IMG/VR virus record: IMGVR_UViG_3300037341_000035
Span: 1 to 29,624 of that record
DNA: 29,624 nucleotides
Strand: one strand, 5' to 3'
From: a virus
Below, piece by piece: positions 1-6,724 of the stretch. The number at the start of each line of letters is the position of its first letter. The stretch's first letter is position 1. The position numbers and the translations under genes are program-made. The notes beneath the pieces were generated by a model. That model worked only from the letters and a program-made list of their open reading frames with translations. It did no database searches and had not been told where the DNA came from.

Positions 1-306
1 CTGGTCGATGAACTTGTAGACCTTGTGCGCCACCACCCGCCCGGTGTCCTCGTCTTGCTCAAATAACCCCTGTTGGATGCAGTACCATATAATCTCCTCA
101 ACCCGCGTCGTCTCGATTGCGAAATCTTGGGCGATGTCAACGCTCGATTCTTCGAGATCCGGCGTTGGCGAGTCCGAGTTGAGCGTTTTGACAATCCGCT
201 CGATGATGTAGACGTAGACCGCATAGCCGTCAGAGCCGTAGCGCCGGATGAGACGCTTCACCTTGCGGTCCTCGCTCATGTCGGATAAATGCTTGAACCA
301 ATACAT
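1..306 (-). CDS. Phage replication protein, DUF4373 (Lin1244/Lin1753-like) N-terminal domain, partial
   Basis: The frame stays open from an ATG at 306 to the left edge, giving 102 codons with no stop, so the C-terminus is outside the window. The product begins MYWFKHLSDMSEDRKVKRLI and continues with a YGSDGYAVYVYIIERIV stretch and a helix ending in QQGLFEQD. This is the layout of the Lin1244/Lin1753 (DUF4373) N-terminal domain: a WFKH start, a YGxxGYxxY motif, then a winged-helix-like segment ending in GLFE. The domain is typical of phage replication-initiation proteins, where it is thought to bind DNA. An SD (AGAAAGG) lies about 6 nt upstream. It is downstream of ssb in the leftward early operon, which fits a replication role. 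The family call is by eye; the replication role is inferred. Confidence 0.7.
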   Translation of the reverse strand, partial: MYWFKHLSDMSEDRKVKRLIRRYGSDGYAVYVYIIERIVKTLNSDSPTPDLEESSVDIAQDFAIETTRVEEIIWYCIQQGLFEQDEDTGRVVAHKVYKFIDQ

Positions 307-325
307 AGGTGCCTTTCTATCTGTG

Positions 326-532
326 CTATATAACCCCATTCGCCACGAGAATGATGAGTCCGGTAACGGTTACCGACGCCGCGCAAAAGAACACCACTGC
401 GAGCACATTGTCGGTCGTCGGGCGCTCCCAAAGCTCCTGTATGGCCCCAACAATGAGTGCCACTAGCCCGGTTAAAGCAAAGGCTCCACAGATACCGGCT
501 CCAACGAGTGTCATAATCACGATTCCGTTCAT
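326..532 (-). CDS. Small two-helix membrane protein
   Basis: The product has 68 aa and two hydrophobic segments, roughly residues 4-30 and 43-66, separated by a short polar loop containing ELWERPTTDN. No signal peptide or catalytic motif is visible. The ATG at 532 has an AAAGGC SD, and the gene begins 8 nt after the ssb stop, so the two are probably co-translated. Small membrane proteins of this kind are common in phage early operons and often unassigned. I do not recognise the family, and a holin role is unlikely so far from the lysis genes. Confidence 0.55.
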   Translation of the reverse strand: MNGIVIMTLVGAGICGAFALTGLVALIVGAIQELWERPTTDNVLAVVFFCAASVTVTGLIILVANGVI

Positions 533-540
533 ATTGCCTT

Positions 541-966
541 TTAAAACGGCACGTCATCCTCAAACGACTCTTGTTCCTCGCCACCAAATACGGCCTTCGT
601 GTCTTGCACGGGGTCACCGCTCGACTCGGTTTTGGTCCCGCGCCCGAGCAATTCAATGTTGTCGATGATGATGTGTACGCGGCTCCGGTTTTGGCCCTCG
701 CTGTTCTGCCAGCGGTCCTGCCGGAGCTTTCCGGCTACCGCCACGGGCGTCCCTTTGGTCATATACTGCGCAAGTGCCTCCGCGCGGCGACCAAAGAGGG
801 TTAGGTCAAAGAAATTGGCTTCCTCTGTCCATTCCTCGCCCGATTTCTTCCGGTAGTTATTGGCGATGCTTCCGTTCAGTACCGCCGTGCCGCTTTGCGT
901 ATGCTTCAACTCCGCATCTCTCACCATGCGGCCTGTAAGTGCTACGCTGTTTATGCTCTCTGCCAT
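541..966 (-). CDS. ssb: Single-stranded DNA-binding protein
   Basis: The product is a 141-aa SSB. Residues 1-110 form an OB fold with the usual signatures: INSVALTGRMVRDAELK, a SIANNY strand, FFDLTLFGRRAEALAQYMTKG and a GKLRQDRWQ strand. A polar linker follows, ending in the acidic tip DDVPF, the variant of the canonical DDIPF peptide that recruits recombination and replication partners. Length is slightly below that of bacterial SSBs, as is usual for phage forms. The SD is AAGGAG, 8 nt before the ATG. It lies downstream of recT and the YqaJ-type exonuclease and upstream of the replication gene, so it probably coats ssDNA during phage replication and annealing. Confidence 0.93.
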   Translation of the reverse strand: MAESINSVALTGRMVRDAELKHTQSGTAVLNGSIANNYRKKSGEEWTEEANFFDLTLFGRRAEALAQYMTKGTPVAVAGKLRQDRWQNSEGQNRSRVHIIIDNIELLGRGTKTESSGDPVQDTKAVFGGEEQESFEDDVPF

Positions 967-978
967 TGTCTGTTCTCC

Positions 979-1140
979 TTACACAATCCGCGCCAGGACT
1001 CGCCGGATCTCCCGAAACGCCCGCTGCACAAGACCCGGAGGCGATCTCCACTCGATGTAAGTCACCTGTCCGTAGTCGGTCTGCTCTACCCATATGACGC
1101 GCACGTACCACGGCAGGCGTTGTCGTCCGCTGAATCTCAT
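979..1140 (-). CDS. Hypothetical 53-aa basic protein
   Basis: A 53-aa frame starts MRFSGRQRLPWYVRVIWVEQ and ends in an Arg-rich helix (VQRAFREIRRVLARIV). Its ATG overlaps the stop of the 51-aa gene upstream (ATGA), and ssb starts 12 nt after its stop, so it sits properly in the operon. It is basic and rich in Trp and Arg, which suggests nucleic-acid or protein contacts, but no family is recognised. Reading is supported mainly by the coupled start and by the absence of any other plausible coding frame between ssb and the gene before it. Confidence 0.55.
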   Translation of the reverse strand: MRFSGRQRLPWYVRVIWVEQTDYGQVTYIEWRSPPGLVQRAFREIRRVLARIV

Positions 1141-1292
1141 CGGTAGCCTAACTCCTTTTGCAGTTCGGAAATCTCACCCGCTATGCGCTCAATCTCTGCG
1201 GCATGCGGCCACTTGCCCTCCGGGGAGCAGTACAACTCGTGTAGCCGCTCCCGGAGATCTTCAATGCGTTCATGGATTTCGCGTTCGGTCAT
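1137..1292 (-). CDS. Hypothetical 51-aa charged helical protein
   Basis: A 51-aa frame starts MTEREIHERIEDLRERLHEL and continues through a short CSPEGKWPHA turn into a second amphipathic helix ending ELQKELGYR. Two helices with heptad-like spacing suggest a helical hairpin or coiled-coil dimer. It is coupled at both ends by ATGA overlaps, to recT upstream and to the 53-aa gene downstream. This coupling is the main reason for calling a frame this short. No function can be assigned; small helical proteins next to recT may be recombination accessories, but that is only positional. Confidence 0.55.
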   Translation of the reverse strand: MTEREIHERIEDLRERLHELYCSPEGKWPHAAEIERIAGEISELQKELGYR

Positions 1293-2131
1293 TGCTCCGC
1301 TGGCTCGGCTTTAAGCGAAAAATCCGCTTCCTCAGCCTCAACCGGCACCTCGGGATTCTCGGTGGCCCGCAGCGTGCGGTTGTCGCGCTCGATGAAGTCA
1401 GCAACCTCTACCGATTTCGGCGCATAGCGGAGTAGATCAATGAGGACCGTCTTTTTCGCCATCTGATCAAACGCCGTCGTCCAGGGCGAGTCGTCCTTGC
1501 CGTAGCTCTTGGAGTACTTGTGGGCGTGCTCTGCGACCTGCTCCCGCGACCACACGACGAACTCCCTGCCGCCGTTATCGAGCTCGTAGAGCGCGTAGTA
1601 CCACACCGTTTTGCCGGACGGCTGACGCGCAGGCTTGTGCTCCAGGCGCTCGTCCAAGCCGTATTCGAAGTCGAAGGTATCCGCTTCATCTACGGCTCTT
1701 GCGACAATACGGCGGTACTTGCCGCTTCGCTGTGCGAGATCGACAAGGCCCTTGTATCCGAGTTGGAAATTAGCCTCGTACTTGCTATCGCGCTTGTTGT
1801 AGTACGGGATGATGTAGGCGTGGCCCAATGGAGTGTTCGGCTCAAGCCCGAGTTGCGCGGCGGTGACAATTGAACCCATGAGCGTGTAGGGGTCGGCTTT
1901 CTGTAGCTTCTCGTTGTTGCGCAGGGCAGTCAGCGCCATCCGCGCCATGCGGTCGGGGGTCATGTGGGCCGGTAGCGCACGCTCGATTGATGGCTTGATG
2001 CGCTCGATAAGTTGGCCTACACTGTCACTCGGAGCTTTGTTCTGCGCCTTGGCCGGTGCTTTGCTTTGCTCCTGCGGGGTCGTGGCAGCGGCCCCGCCCT
2101 CTTTGTTCTGGTCGCTTCCGTCTTGTTTCAT
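1289..2131 (-). CDS. recT: RecT family single-strand annealing protein
   Basis: The product is a 280-aa RecT-type recombinase, near the usual family length (about 270). Residues 1-35 are a low-complexity Gln/Ala/Lys tail. The RecT core follows: PSIERALPAHMTPDRMARMA, NEKLQKADPYTLMGSIVTAA, QLGLEPNTPLGHAYIIPY, FQLGYKGLVDLAQRSG and a C-terminal WTTAFDQMAKKTVLIDLLRY block. RecT proteins anneal complementary ssDNA and work with a 5'-3' exonuclease, here the YqaJ-type protein encoded just upstream (its stop is 2 nt from this start). The ATG has an AAAGGA SD 8 nt away. Together with SSB this forms a RecE/RecT-like recombination set for phage replication and repair. Confidence 0.93.
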   Translation of the reverse strand: MKQDGSDQNKEGGAAATTPQEQSKAPAKAQNKAPSDSVGQLIERIKPSIERALPAHMTPDRMARMALTALRNNEKLQKADPYTLMGSIVTAAQLGLEPNTPLGHAYIIPYYNKRDSKYEANFQLGYKGLVDLAQRSGKYRRIVARAVDEADTFDFEYGLDERLEHKPARQPSGKTVWYYALYELDNGGREFVVWSREQVAEHAHKYSKSYGKDDSPWTTAFDQMAKKTVLIDLLRYAPKSVEVADFIERDNRTLRATENPEVPVEAEEADFSLKAEPAEQ

Positions 2132-2133
2132 TC

Positions 2134-3135
2134 CTACCGTCCTTTCACCGTGAGGCGGCCTGCCTCCTTGCTCGTCTCATACTGCCCCGCGATGTCGGGG
2201 TAGTCCTTTTTGAGTTGTTTCTTGTCAAACGATGTTGTCTCGTACCGGGTAAACGTCACGCGGTAGGTGTCCGTCTCCCCGTATTTTGCTTCGCCAAGCG
2301 TGGCGATGATGCGTTGCTTGATTTGTTCCCGATTCTCCTTCTTCGCTTTGATGTCCTCCCCAAGCTCGTAGTATGCATGTATCAAACCTGATACATCGGT
2401 CAGGTCCACAGCATCGTCAGTCTGCGGAGAGCCGAGTTGCATGAGCGCGTCCATGTCGGCCTCGGTGCCTGCGGGCATGGGGGCCTGCAGTGGGTCTCCG
2501 CTCTCTACGCGCTGCCAAAAGTCGGCCTCGGCTTCGGTTAGACGTTCAATGAAATCCTCATTACGTGGCACAATCCGCACAAGGCGACGATTTCCAATGA
2601 CACCAAAGATCCACCATTCATCGAGTCCGGTTACGGCCATGTAGTGCTGCACCTGTGCGTAGTAGGTATCAGGCACCTCGTCACCATCGACGCCGCCCCA
2701 ATGCCTGAGTTGGTAGGCGTTTCCGGTTTTGATTTCGAGGCCGTGCAGAAACCATCCAGAAGCACCACCTTTGGTTCGAAGAAATCCGTCAACGTTGGCC
2801 TGCATCCACGGGCGTGAGACGTTTCGGTACATGGCATCGGGGCGATGTACAAACACCTCTCTTGCGTAGCCGTTCTGTACGAGAAACGGCTTCACAAGCT
2901 CTCCCCGAATAAGCGGCTCTAACCACGTTCCCATCTCTGCGGCCTCGCCTGCCTCTGTAGGCTCACTGCGCCCGGTCTTGAGCATCCACAGCGATAGCGG
3001 GCTTTCGTATTTCGAATAGCCCATGATGATTCCTGCGTCTGAGCCACCGACTCCTTTCTTGCGAAGCTCATGCCAGCGTTCCTCGTTCATCGGGTACTCA
3101 GCGAGTACTTCTGCCTCGGGTAGTTCCGTACTCAT
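2134..3135 (-). CDS. YqaJ-type phage exonuclease/endonuclease (RecE/lambda-Exo partner of RecT)
   Basis: The product has 333 aa from the ATG at 3135. I chose this start, not the in-frame one 26 codons earlier, because it overlaps the stop of the upstream gene (ATGA) and begins the family's normal N-terminus. The YqaJ viral recombinase fold is clear: GGSDAG at residues 30-35, GTWLEP near 69-74 supplying a Glu, ANVDGFL with Asp116, LEIKT with Glu134 and Lys136, and a QVQHYM motif. These match the PD-(D/E)XK catalytic set that binds two metal ions. A helical C-terminal region (about 250-333) follows. It should resect double-strand ends to give ssDNA for RecT. Confidence 0.9.
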   Translation of the reverse strand: MSTELPEAEVLAEYPMNEERWHELRKKGVGGSDAGIIMGYSKYESPLSLWMLKTGRSEPTEAGEAAEMGTWLEPLIRGELVKPFLVQNGYAREVFVHRPDAMYRNVSRPWMQANVDGFLRTKGGASGWFLHGLEIKTGNAYQLRHWGGVDGDEVPDTYYAQVQHYMAVTGLDEWWIFGVIGNRRLVRIVPRNEDFIERLTEAEADFWQRVESGDPLQAPMPAGTEADMDALMQLGSPQTDDAVDLTDVSGLIHAYYELGEDIKAKKENREQIKQRIIATLGEAKYGETDTYRVTFTRYETTSFDKKQLKKDYPDIAGQYETSKEAGRLTVKGR

Positions 3136-3359
3136 GCCATCCCTGCCTTTCTGTATGCTTGCTTTCTCCGGTTCTTTCGCTCCACGCGAAGCGAATGCAC
3201 TTTGTCCATCCATCCTCTCATGTGACCGTTCTTATACCCCTCCAAGTATGCGTCATGAAACTGCTTGTCGCCTCCGATGTCGTATACCGTTACTACGAGC
3301 AGAAGACCAACAATCACCACAGCCGAGGCTGCCAAATACACGATTACTGCCACCGTCAT
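3132..3359 (-). CDS. Small single-pass membrane protein with basic cytoplasmic tail
   Basis: The product has 75 aa from the ATG at 3359. That start overlaps the stop of the VRR-NUC gene (TAATG), and its own stop overlaps the nuclease start downstream (ATGA). Residues 2-25 are strongly hydrophobic and form one membrane helix. The rest is polar and becomes basic (ERKNRRKQAYRKAG). A longer in-frame start exists upstream but would run through the nuclease gene. No family is recognised. The coupling to both neighbours supports it being a real gene. Confidence 0.6.
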   Translation of the reverse strand: MTVAVIVYLAASAVVIVGLLLVVTVYDIGGDKQFHDAYLEGYKNGHMRGWMDKVHSLRVERKNRRKQAYRKAGMA

Positions 3360-3655
3360 TACGCCACCTCCATAAGCGCGCGCTCCACAGACCGCACCAC
3401 AACCACGCGCTGTCCACGTTGCTCTAACTCCACGTGCATCTCGCGCTGCGCCTCGCGGATATGGCCCGAGGGTGTTTTGACCTCCATCCATACGGTTTGC
3501 CCGTGACGCGCGATCACGAACAGATCCGGGGTGCCTGCCGGGTGAAGATGTTGGTTGGCCTTGCCCTTGCCCGCGTTCATACGGAATACCAGTGCCCCGG
3601 CCAGCCGCAGGCTCTCTACAATCTCTCTCTGTATTTCAGTCTCCGATTGCCGCAT
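3359..3655 (-). CDS. VRR-NUC domain nuclease
   Basis: The product is a 98-aa stand-alone VRR-NUC domain, the length usual for phage versions. Motifs are an N-terminal SETEIQREIVESLR helix, MNAGKGKAN, GTPDLFVI with catalytic Asp44, and WMEVKTPSG with Glu58 and Lys60, which form the PD-(D/E)XK site. A Gln-containing REAQREMHVELEQRG helix and a VVVVRSVERAL strand-helix follow. I start at the ATG at 3655 because the family begins at this SETEIQ helix. VRR-NUC proteins cleave branched or structured DNA; a Holliday-junction or flap-processing role beside the recombination genes is likely but inferred. Confidence 0.85.
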   Translation of the reverse strand: MRQSETEIQREIVESLRLAGALVFRMNAGKGKANQHLHPAGTPDLFVIARHGQTVWMEVKTPSGHIREAQREMHVELEQRGQRVVVVRSVERALMEVA

Positions 3656-3845
3656 TGCGGTTAGCCCTCGCCTCGCACTGCAAACGTTCAAGCCTGCGTT
3701 CAAGCTCCCAAATACGGGTCTCAATCGCACGGTGCTCGCGCTTTCGCGCTTGCAACTCACTCCGCGCGTGCCTGATCTGCGCGTCTAACGCCTGAGAATC
3801 CGTAGACGGTGCCAGGTATGATGTGCCTGAGCGGGTCTGCCTCAT
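3636..3845 (-). CDS. Hypothetical coiled-coil protein (69 aa)
   Basis: A 69-aa frame has its second half in a strong heptad pattern (LDAQIRHARSELQARKR through ETRIWELERRLERLQ), predicting a dimeric coiled coil. The ATG at 3845 has GGAG 9 nt upstream. The 3' end overlaps the VRR-NUC start by 20 nt, and the 5' end overlaps the preceding gene by 89 nt. That long overlap is unusual; either the preceding frame is functional only in its first two thirds, or both are read. The coiled coil argues that this frame is translated. No family is recognised. Confidence 0.45.
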   Translation of the reverse strand: MRQTRSGTSYLAPSTDSQALDAQIRHARSELQARKREHRAIETRIWELERRLERLQCEARANRNAAIGD

Positions 3846-4053
3846 CTCCGCTTTCTCCGAGATAGAGAAGGTTCCCATTGTCGTCCTCCGCGATGTTGTG
3901 GGTATAGCTGAGATCGGTGATTGCGCTCTTGAACCGCTGTGCGTCGACGCCTGCGAGGAGCCTTACGTGCTCGGGGCTGATATGTACGCCCTGCCATTGC
4001 TCCAACACTCGTAGCACAGATTCTCTTGCACTACCTTTACGCAGCCGTCTCAT
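3757..4053 (-). CDS. Hypothetical 98-aa protein, possible winged-helix fold
   Basis: The ATG at 4053 overlaps the previous gene's stop (ATGA) and has AAGGG 9 nt upstream. The sequence starts with a basic helix, then SVLRVLEQWQGVHISPEHVR, LLAGVDAQRFKSAITDLS and a hydrophobic NLLYLGE strand. This order (helix, helix, helix, two-stranded wing) resembles a small winged-helix domain, but I cannot tie it to a named family. The last 30 residues overlap the coiled-coil gene in another frame and look less constrained. A DNA-binding accessory role is possible but unproven. Confidence 0.55.
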   Translation of the reverse strand: MRRLRKGSARESVLRVLEQWQGVHISPEHVRLLAGVDAQRFKSAITDLSYTHNIAEDDNGNLLYLGESGDEADPLRHIIPGTVYGFSGVRRADQARAE

Positions 4054-4289
4054 GTTGCGTAACCCTTCGCTCTCTGTGTCATGTGGTTGAAGGCGGCCTG
4101 AATCACCGCCTCCTGTGCGTCATTGTGGAGAAGCGGCCATATGTCGGTTGCGGTATTCGAAAGCACACAATCGTGCAACTCAATATCGCCGGGGTCATCG
4201 GCATCACGCCCGCGAAATGGCGGGGTGAAGCGGCCTGTGACCTCGAAATCATAGCCGTATGCGGTAACCAGGATGCTGAATGGCATCAT
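4050..4289 (-). CDS. Hypothetical 79-aa protein
   Basis: The product begins with two consecutive Met codons. The first (4289) has AAGGAGG 8 nt upstream and overlaps the stop of the HTH gene. It starts with strands (FSILVTAYGYDFEVTGRF), passes through an acidic DADDPGDIELHDC region and ends in a helix containing QEAVIQAAFNHM. Coupled starts at both ends place it in the operon. I do not recognise the family. Its mixed strand-helix composition suggests a small folded domain and not a membrane or disordered peptide. Confidence 0.55.
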   Translation of the reverse strand: MMPFSILVTAYGYDFEVTGRFTPPFRGRDADDPGDIELHDCVLSNTATDIWPLLHNDAQEAVIQAAFNHMTQRAKGYAT

Positions 4290-4648
4290 AGCCCCAACCT
4301 CCTTACGTCCTCTCTCACTTCCTCGCGGTCAAAGCGGATCTGACCGCGCTCTGTGAGCCGGTGTCCCCGGATTGTTCCGTTGCGGTAGAGATCGCGCAGG
4401 GTGCGTACCGAGATCTTTAGTTCACGCGCAAGCTCAGGCGTTGTCAGCCACGATGGACTGCGCGCCTCGGCTACAAGATCCTCGATGGCGAACTTCAACT
4501 CGCGCAACTCCTCAAGCTCCGCAACCATACGCTCCGCACGGCTCTGTATGCGCTGATGCTGTTCGGCTGAATCCCGAAGCGTCTCCGCACTCTCCTGCGT
4601 TTTCTCGTGGATGGCCTGTACCTGTCCGAGAAGCTTGTCTCTGTTCAT
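4286..4648 (-). CDS. Coiled-coil protein with C-terminal excisionase-type HTH domain
   Basis: The product has 120 aa from the ATG at 4648, chosen because GAGG lies 8 nt upstream; two in-frame earlier ATGs have no SD and lie across a GC hairpin. Residues 1-60 form a long charged helix likely to be a coiled coil (KLLGQVQAIHEKTQES and on). Residues 65-120 are a MerR/excisionase-type HTH_17 domain: WLTTPELARELKISVRTLR, then RNGTIRGHRLTERGQIRF and an EVREDVRR helix. Such proteins bind DNA as regulators or architectural factors. Here it follows the ParB-like gene and may regulate the operon or serve in replication; neither is shown by sequence. Confidence 0.7.
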   Translation of the reverse strand: MNRDKLLGQVQAIHEKTQESAETLRDSAEQHQRIQSRAERMVAELEELRELKFAIEDLVAEARSPSWLTTPELARELKISVRTLRDLYRNGTIRGHRLTERGQIRFDREEVREDVRRLGL

Positions 4649-4679
4649 GTCCGCATCCTCAGCCTGTCTGCGAGCCATA

Positions 4680-4700
4680 GGGCGGCCCGGATAGCCGCCC
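4680..4700. other. GC-rich hairpin in the largest gap of the early operon
   Basis: Perfect 7-bp arms (GGGCGGC / GCCGCCC) enclose a 7-nt loop. The hairpin lies in the 99-nt gap between the ParB-like gene (stop at 4748) and the HTH gene (start 4648), the only sizeable gap in this operon. There is no T-tract on either strand, so it is not a standard intrinsic terminator. It could set relative expression of the two halves of the operon or stabilise processed mRNA. Confidence 0.45.
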
Positions 4701-4747
4701 ATGATAATCTCTGTTTGGCTCGATCTTTCGCGGTGCTGTGGTATGAA

Positions 4748-5524
4748 TTAGCCGTCAAAGACACGGTTGTACTCAATACTCTTTTTCCTAAGATGCTTGA
4801 TTGTCTCATTCACCACGTAATGCTTATCTGTGAGATCGCTGAACTCCGAGAGAACATCCAAGATGTATTGCTGAATGTCCTCGATAGCTTCATCAGGGCG
4901 TGTATTGACCGGTGTCTCCACGTCCTCGTCAGCGTCCTCAAAATCAGGCTCCGGCCCTTCGCCAATATCCGGCTCGGAATCCTCTTCGGATTCCGGCTCC
5001 GGTTGCTTGCCTATGTTGCCGGTGTTCATCTGCGCCGTGGTGCCGTGCTTGGTGGTGTAGGTGCGGGGCTCGGGTTTCTCACTGGATAAATCGCCAGTGA
5101 GCTCCCGGCGCAGCTTTTCAACAGTGTTGTGATGCACCGCACACCGACGGGCGATTTCGCGGTCACTCCACTGTGACCACTCATCATCCCGCAGTAGCGT
5201 CATGACGGCTTGTCGTTTGTCGGCATTGGTGCGCCGAAGCCCGTGTGTAGCGTTGACTCCGACGCTGTGGAGTACGGCGTCTCTGCGCGTTCCTTGCCGA
5301 ACCTCAGCGCTTAGCTTTTGACGGCCCGCCCGTTTAGCTGCAGCTACACGATGGAAGCCGTCGGCAAGCCAGTAGGATTCACCGTCGTAGTAAACTGTTA
5401 CGGGCGGGAACTTCGAGCCCGACTCCATATCATCGGCATACTCTTGTATTGCCGATTCGATAAGCTTTGTTCGTGGTTGTGTGCCGCCGCCGGTGTTGAT
5501 GGCTCCGACTGGAATAAACGTCAT
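4748..5524 (-). CDS. ParB-like nuclease-domain protein with HTH
   Basis: The product has 258 aa. Residues 1-90 are a ParB/Srx-type N-terminal domain with PVTVYYDGESYWLADGFHRV and the GxHR-class motif GFHR at 56-59, which in ParB relatives binds a nucleotide (CTP in true ParB). Residues 100-145 form an HTH (DKRQAVMTLL, then WSDREIARRCAVHHNTVEKL). An acidic, low-complexity linker (EPESEEDSEPDIGEGPEPDF region) leads to a helical C-terminus. Phage proteins with this layout are DNA-binding regulators or modification-related factors, not partition proteins, because no ParA is present here. SD is GAGGAG; the start overlaps the upstream stop. Confidence 0.8.
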   Translation of the reverse strand: MTFIPVGAINTGGGTQPRTKLIESAIQEYADDMESGSKFPPVTVYYDGESYWLADGFHRVAAAKRAGRQKLSAEVRQGTRRDAVLHSVGVNATHGLRRTNADKRQAVMTLLRDDEWSQWSDREIARRCAVHHNTVEKLRRELTGDLSSEKPEPRTYTTKHGTTAQMNTGNIGKQPEPESEEDSEPDIGEGPEPDFEDADEDVETPVNTRPDEAIEDIQQYILDVLSEFSDLTDKHYVVNETIKHLRKKSIEYNRVFDG

Positions 5525-6204
5525 AGGTCAAGGCTCCTCTGATTACGACCCTGTGTAAGTTCGTCATGCATGTAATCAAGAAATCCTTGAAGTTGAGACA
5601 TCATCGTATCGAGCCAACCCGAGTGACGAAGCCACTGTGGAAAGGTTTGACCTTCAATCCGGTACACCTTGACTGCATTACGCTGTTCGAAAAGCTTTTG
5701 AAGCCATCTCCAGGTTTCACTGGCGTTGATGGCGTGTTCGAACACGAAAGAGTTGACTTTCTTGTGTAGTGGATCTACATCCTGGTCTCGCTTCTTTTTG
5801 GTTTGGTTACTTTCTAACTGCCCAACTGGGGAGCGCTCTTTTAACGCCCTCTCCACCTCCTTTTTAACGATGCGCTGAATGTCTCGATCCGTGTAACTTG
5901 GTTGCGCTTTCTTGCTTACCTCAGATTTCGTCTTTTTGGGGACAGGCGGCTTGTATGGTTTGGGCAAGCTACGACCTGTATTTGAAATCCATTGATCGAT
6001 GCGAGGGGCACCGTGTTTTTGGTGGTTGTCAATGGCATACGCAATGATGGTTTGGTGTTCTTCAAGTGAAAGCTTGTAAGACCTCTTAAGCGATGTGGTC
6101 TCACGAAGCCGTCGAACTTGCGTGTTAACCCACCCAGTAGAAATGTGCTTATTGGTTGCCTGTGAACAAGCCTGCGCTGTTTCGTTGTTTGTTTTGCCTT
6201 CCAT
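5521..6204 (-). CDS. Unknown 227-aa basic protein of lower GC than its neighbours
   Basis: The ATG at 6204 has AGGAGG 7 nt upstream; a TTG two codons earlier is too close to the SD. The protein is rich in Lys, Gln, Asn and Thr. Residues 1-60 may form a small helical DNA-binding domain (STGWVNTQVRRLRETTSLKR, LSLEEHQTIIAYAI). A Pro/Lys linker (PKPYKPPVPKKTK) then a charged helix (RDIQRIVKKEVERALKER) follow. A Trp-rich helical C-terminus comes last (ETWRWLQKLFEQ, TFPQWLRHSGWLDTMM). Codon use is visibly AT-richer than in adjacent genes, hinting at more recent acquisition. It is coupled (ATGA) to the ParB-like gene and may act with it. No family recognised. Confidence 0.65.
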   Translation of the reverse strand: MEGKTNNETAQACSQATNKHISTGWVNTQVRRLRETTSLKRSYKLSLEEHQTIIAYAIDNHQKHGAPRIDQWISNTGRSLPKPYKPPVPKKTKSEVSKKAQPSYTDRDIQRIVKKEVERALKERSPVGQLESNQTKKKRDQDVDPLHKKVNSFVFEHAINASETWRWLQKLFEQRNAVKVYRIEGQTFPQWLRHSGWLDTMMSQLQGFLDYMHDELTQGRNQRSLDL

Positions 6205-6220
6205 TGTCAATCCTCCTAAT

Positions 6221-6433
6221 TTAGTTGGTCTCCCAAATCGTCACCGCTCGTCCGCGTCGCTTGTCATAGACCACAACCCACCGCCCGGTAAAATAGCGAA
6301 CCGTGCCATCTGGCATACGGCGCGTGTCCGTGGCGTTGTTTATCGCGCGGGCTATCCAGCTTTGTTGCCTGCGCCGGGATTTGACCCCGACGCGTCCGGC
6401 AACTCGGCGAGAGCAGTGCCGTGTGAGTCGCAT
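6221..6433 (-). CDS. Hypothetical 70-aa Arg-rich protein
   Basis: The start overlaps the previous stop (TAATG), with GAGGAG 8 nt upstream. The product is strongly basic (MRLTRHCSRRVAGRVGVKSR) with a central helix (QQSWIARAINNATD) and a C-terminal beta hairpin (GTVRYFTGRWVVVYDKRRG). This composition suggests a small nucleic-acid-binding protein. The family is not recognised. Position, second gene of the leftward early operon, suits an early regulatory or host-takeover function, which is inference only. Confidence 0.55.
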   Translation of the reverse strand: MRLTRHCSRRVAGRVGVKSRRRQQSWIARAINNATDTRRMPDGTVRYFTGRWVVVYDKRRGRAVTIWETN

Positions 6434-6660
6434 TAGCCGGTCTCCTCTCGCTCCTGCAATCCGCGCAGCCCACGGCGTTCAACCAAATCGGGGTTAATCT
6501 GCGTCTTGTCTGAAACGATGTCGCCGGTGCGCCGTTCCCATTCCTCTATCTCCTCGATGAGCACGTCATGGACGTACCAGCCGGGCCGCACGCCCTTGCC
6601 CTCCACGAACGCCTCAAACCGTCGCCGCTCCTCGTCTGTCATTGGGATTTCGACTGTCAT
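6433..6660 (-). CDS. Small ribbon-helix-helix-like protein, first gene of the leftward operon
   Basis: The product has 75 aa from the ATG at 6660, which has a strong SD (AGGAGGT) 8 nt upstream; an earlier in-frame start has none. It begins with a short strand, MTVEIPMTDEERRRFEAFV, followed by helices (GWYVHDVLIEEIEEWER). Strand-helix-helix at the very N-terminus is the pattern of Arc/CopG-type DNA-binding proteins, although the second helix is less typical. As the first gene after the divergent control region it could be the Cro-like partner of the repressor encoded on the opposite strand. Confidence 0.55.
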   Translation of the reverse strand: MTVEIPMTDEERRRFEAFVEGKGVRPGWYVHDVLIEEIEEWERRTGDIVSDKTQINPDLVERRGLRGLQEREETG

Positions 6661-6695
6661 TCGGTTGTACCTCCTATCTGCATTTCTGTGGCGAG

Positions 6696-6724
6696 ACGTT
6701 ATCACGGTTGTGGGAACACGTCAA
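6696..6724 (-). promoter_or_regulatory. Leftward early promoter
   Basis: On the minus strand, TTGACG (6724-6719) and TAACGT (6701-6696) are separated by 17 nt, and a TG precedes the -10 by one base (extended -10). It points at the first early gene (start 6660). The TGTGGGAACAC operator-like site lies inside its spacer, so repression by occlusion is likely. Confidence 0.6.

Noticed and set aside
276-656. 126-codon minus-strand frame across the small membrane gene and ssb end
   Set aside because: It overlaps two better supported genes and the DUF4373 start, and its composition is that of a shadow frame.
857-1111. 84-codon minus-strand open frame overlapping ssb
   Set aside because: It is out of frame with ssb and with the coupled 53-aa gene, and is Arg/His-rich like other shadow frames in this GC range.
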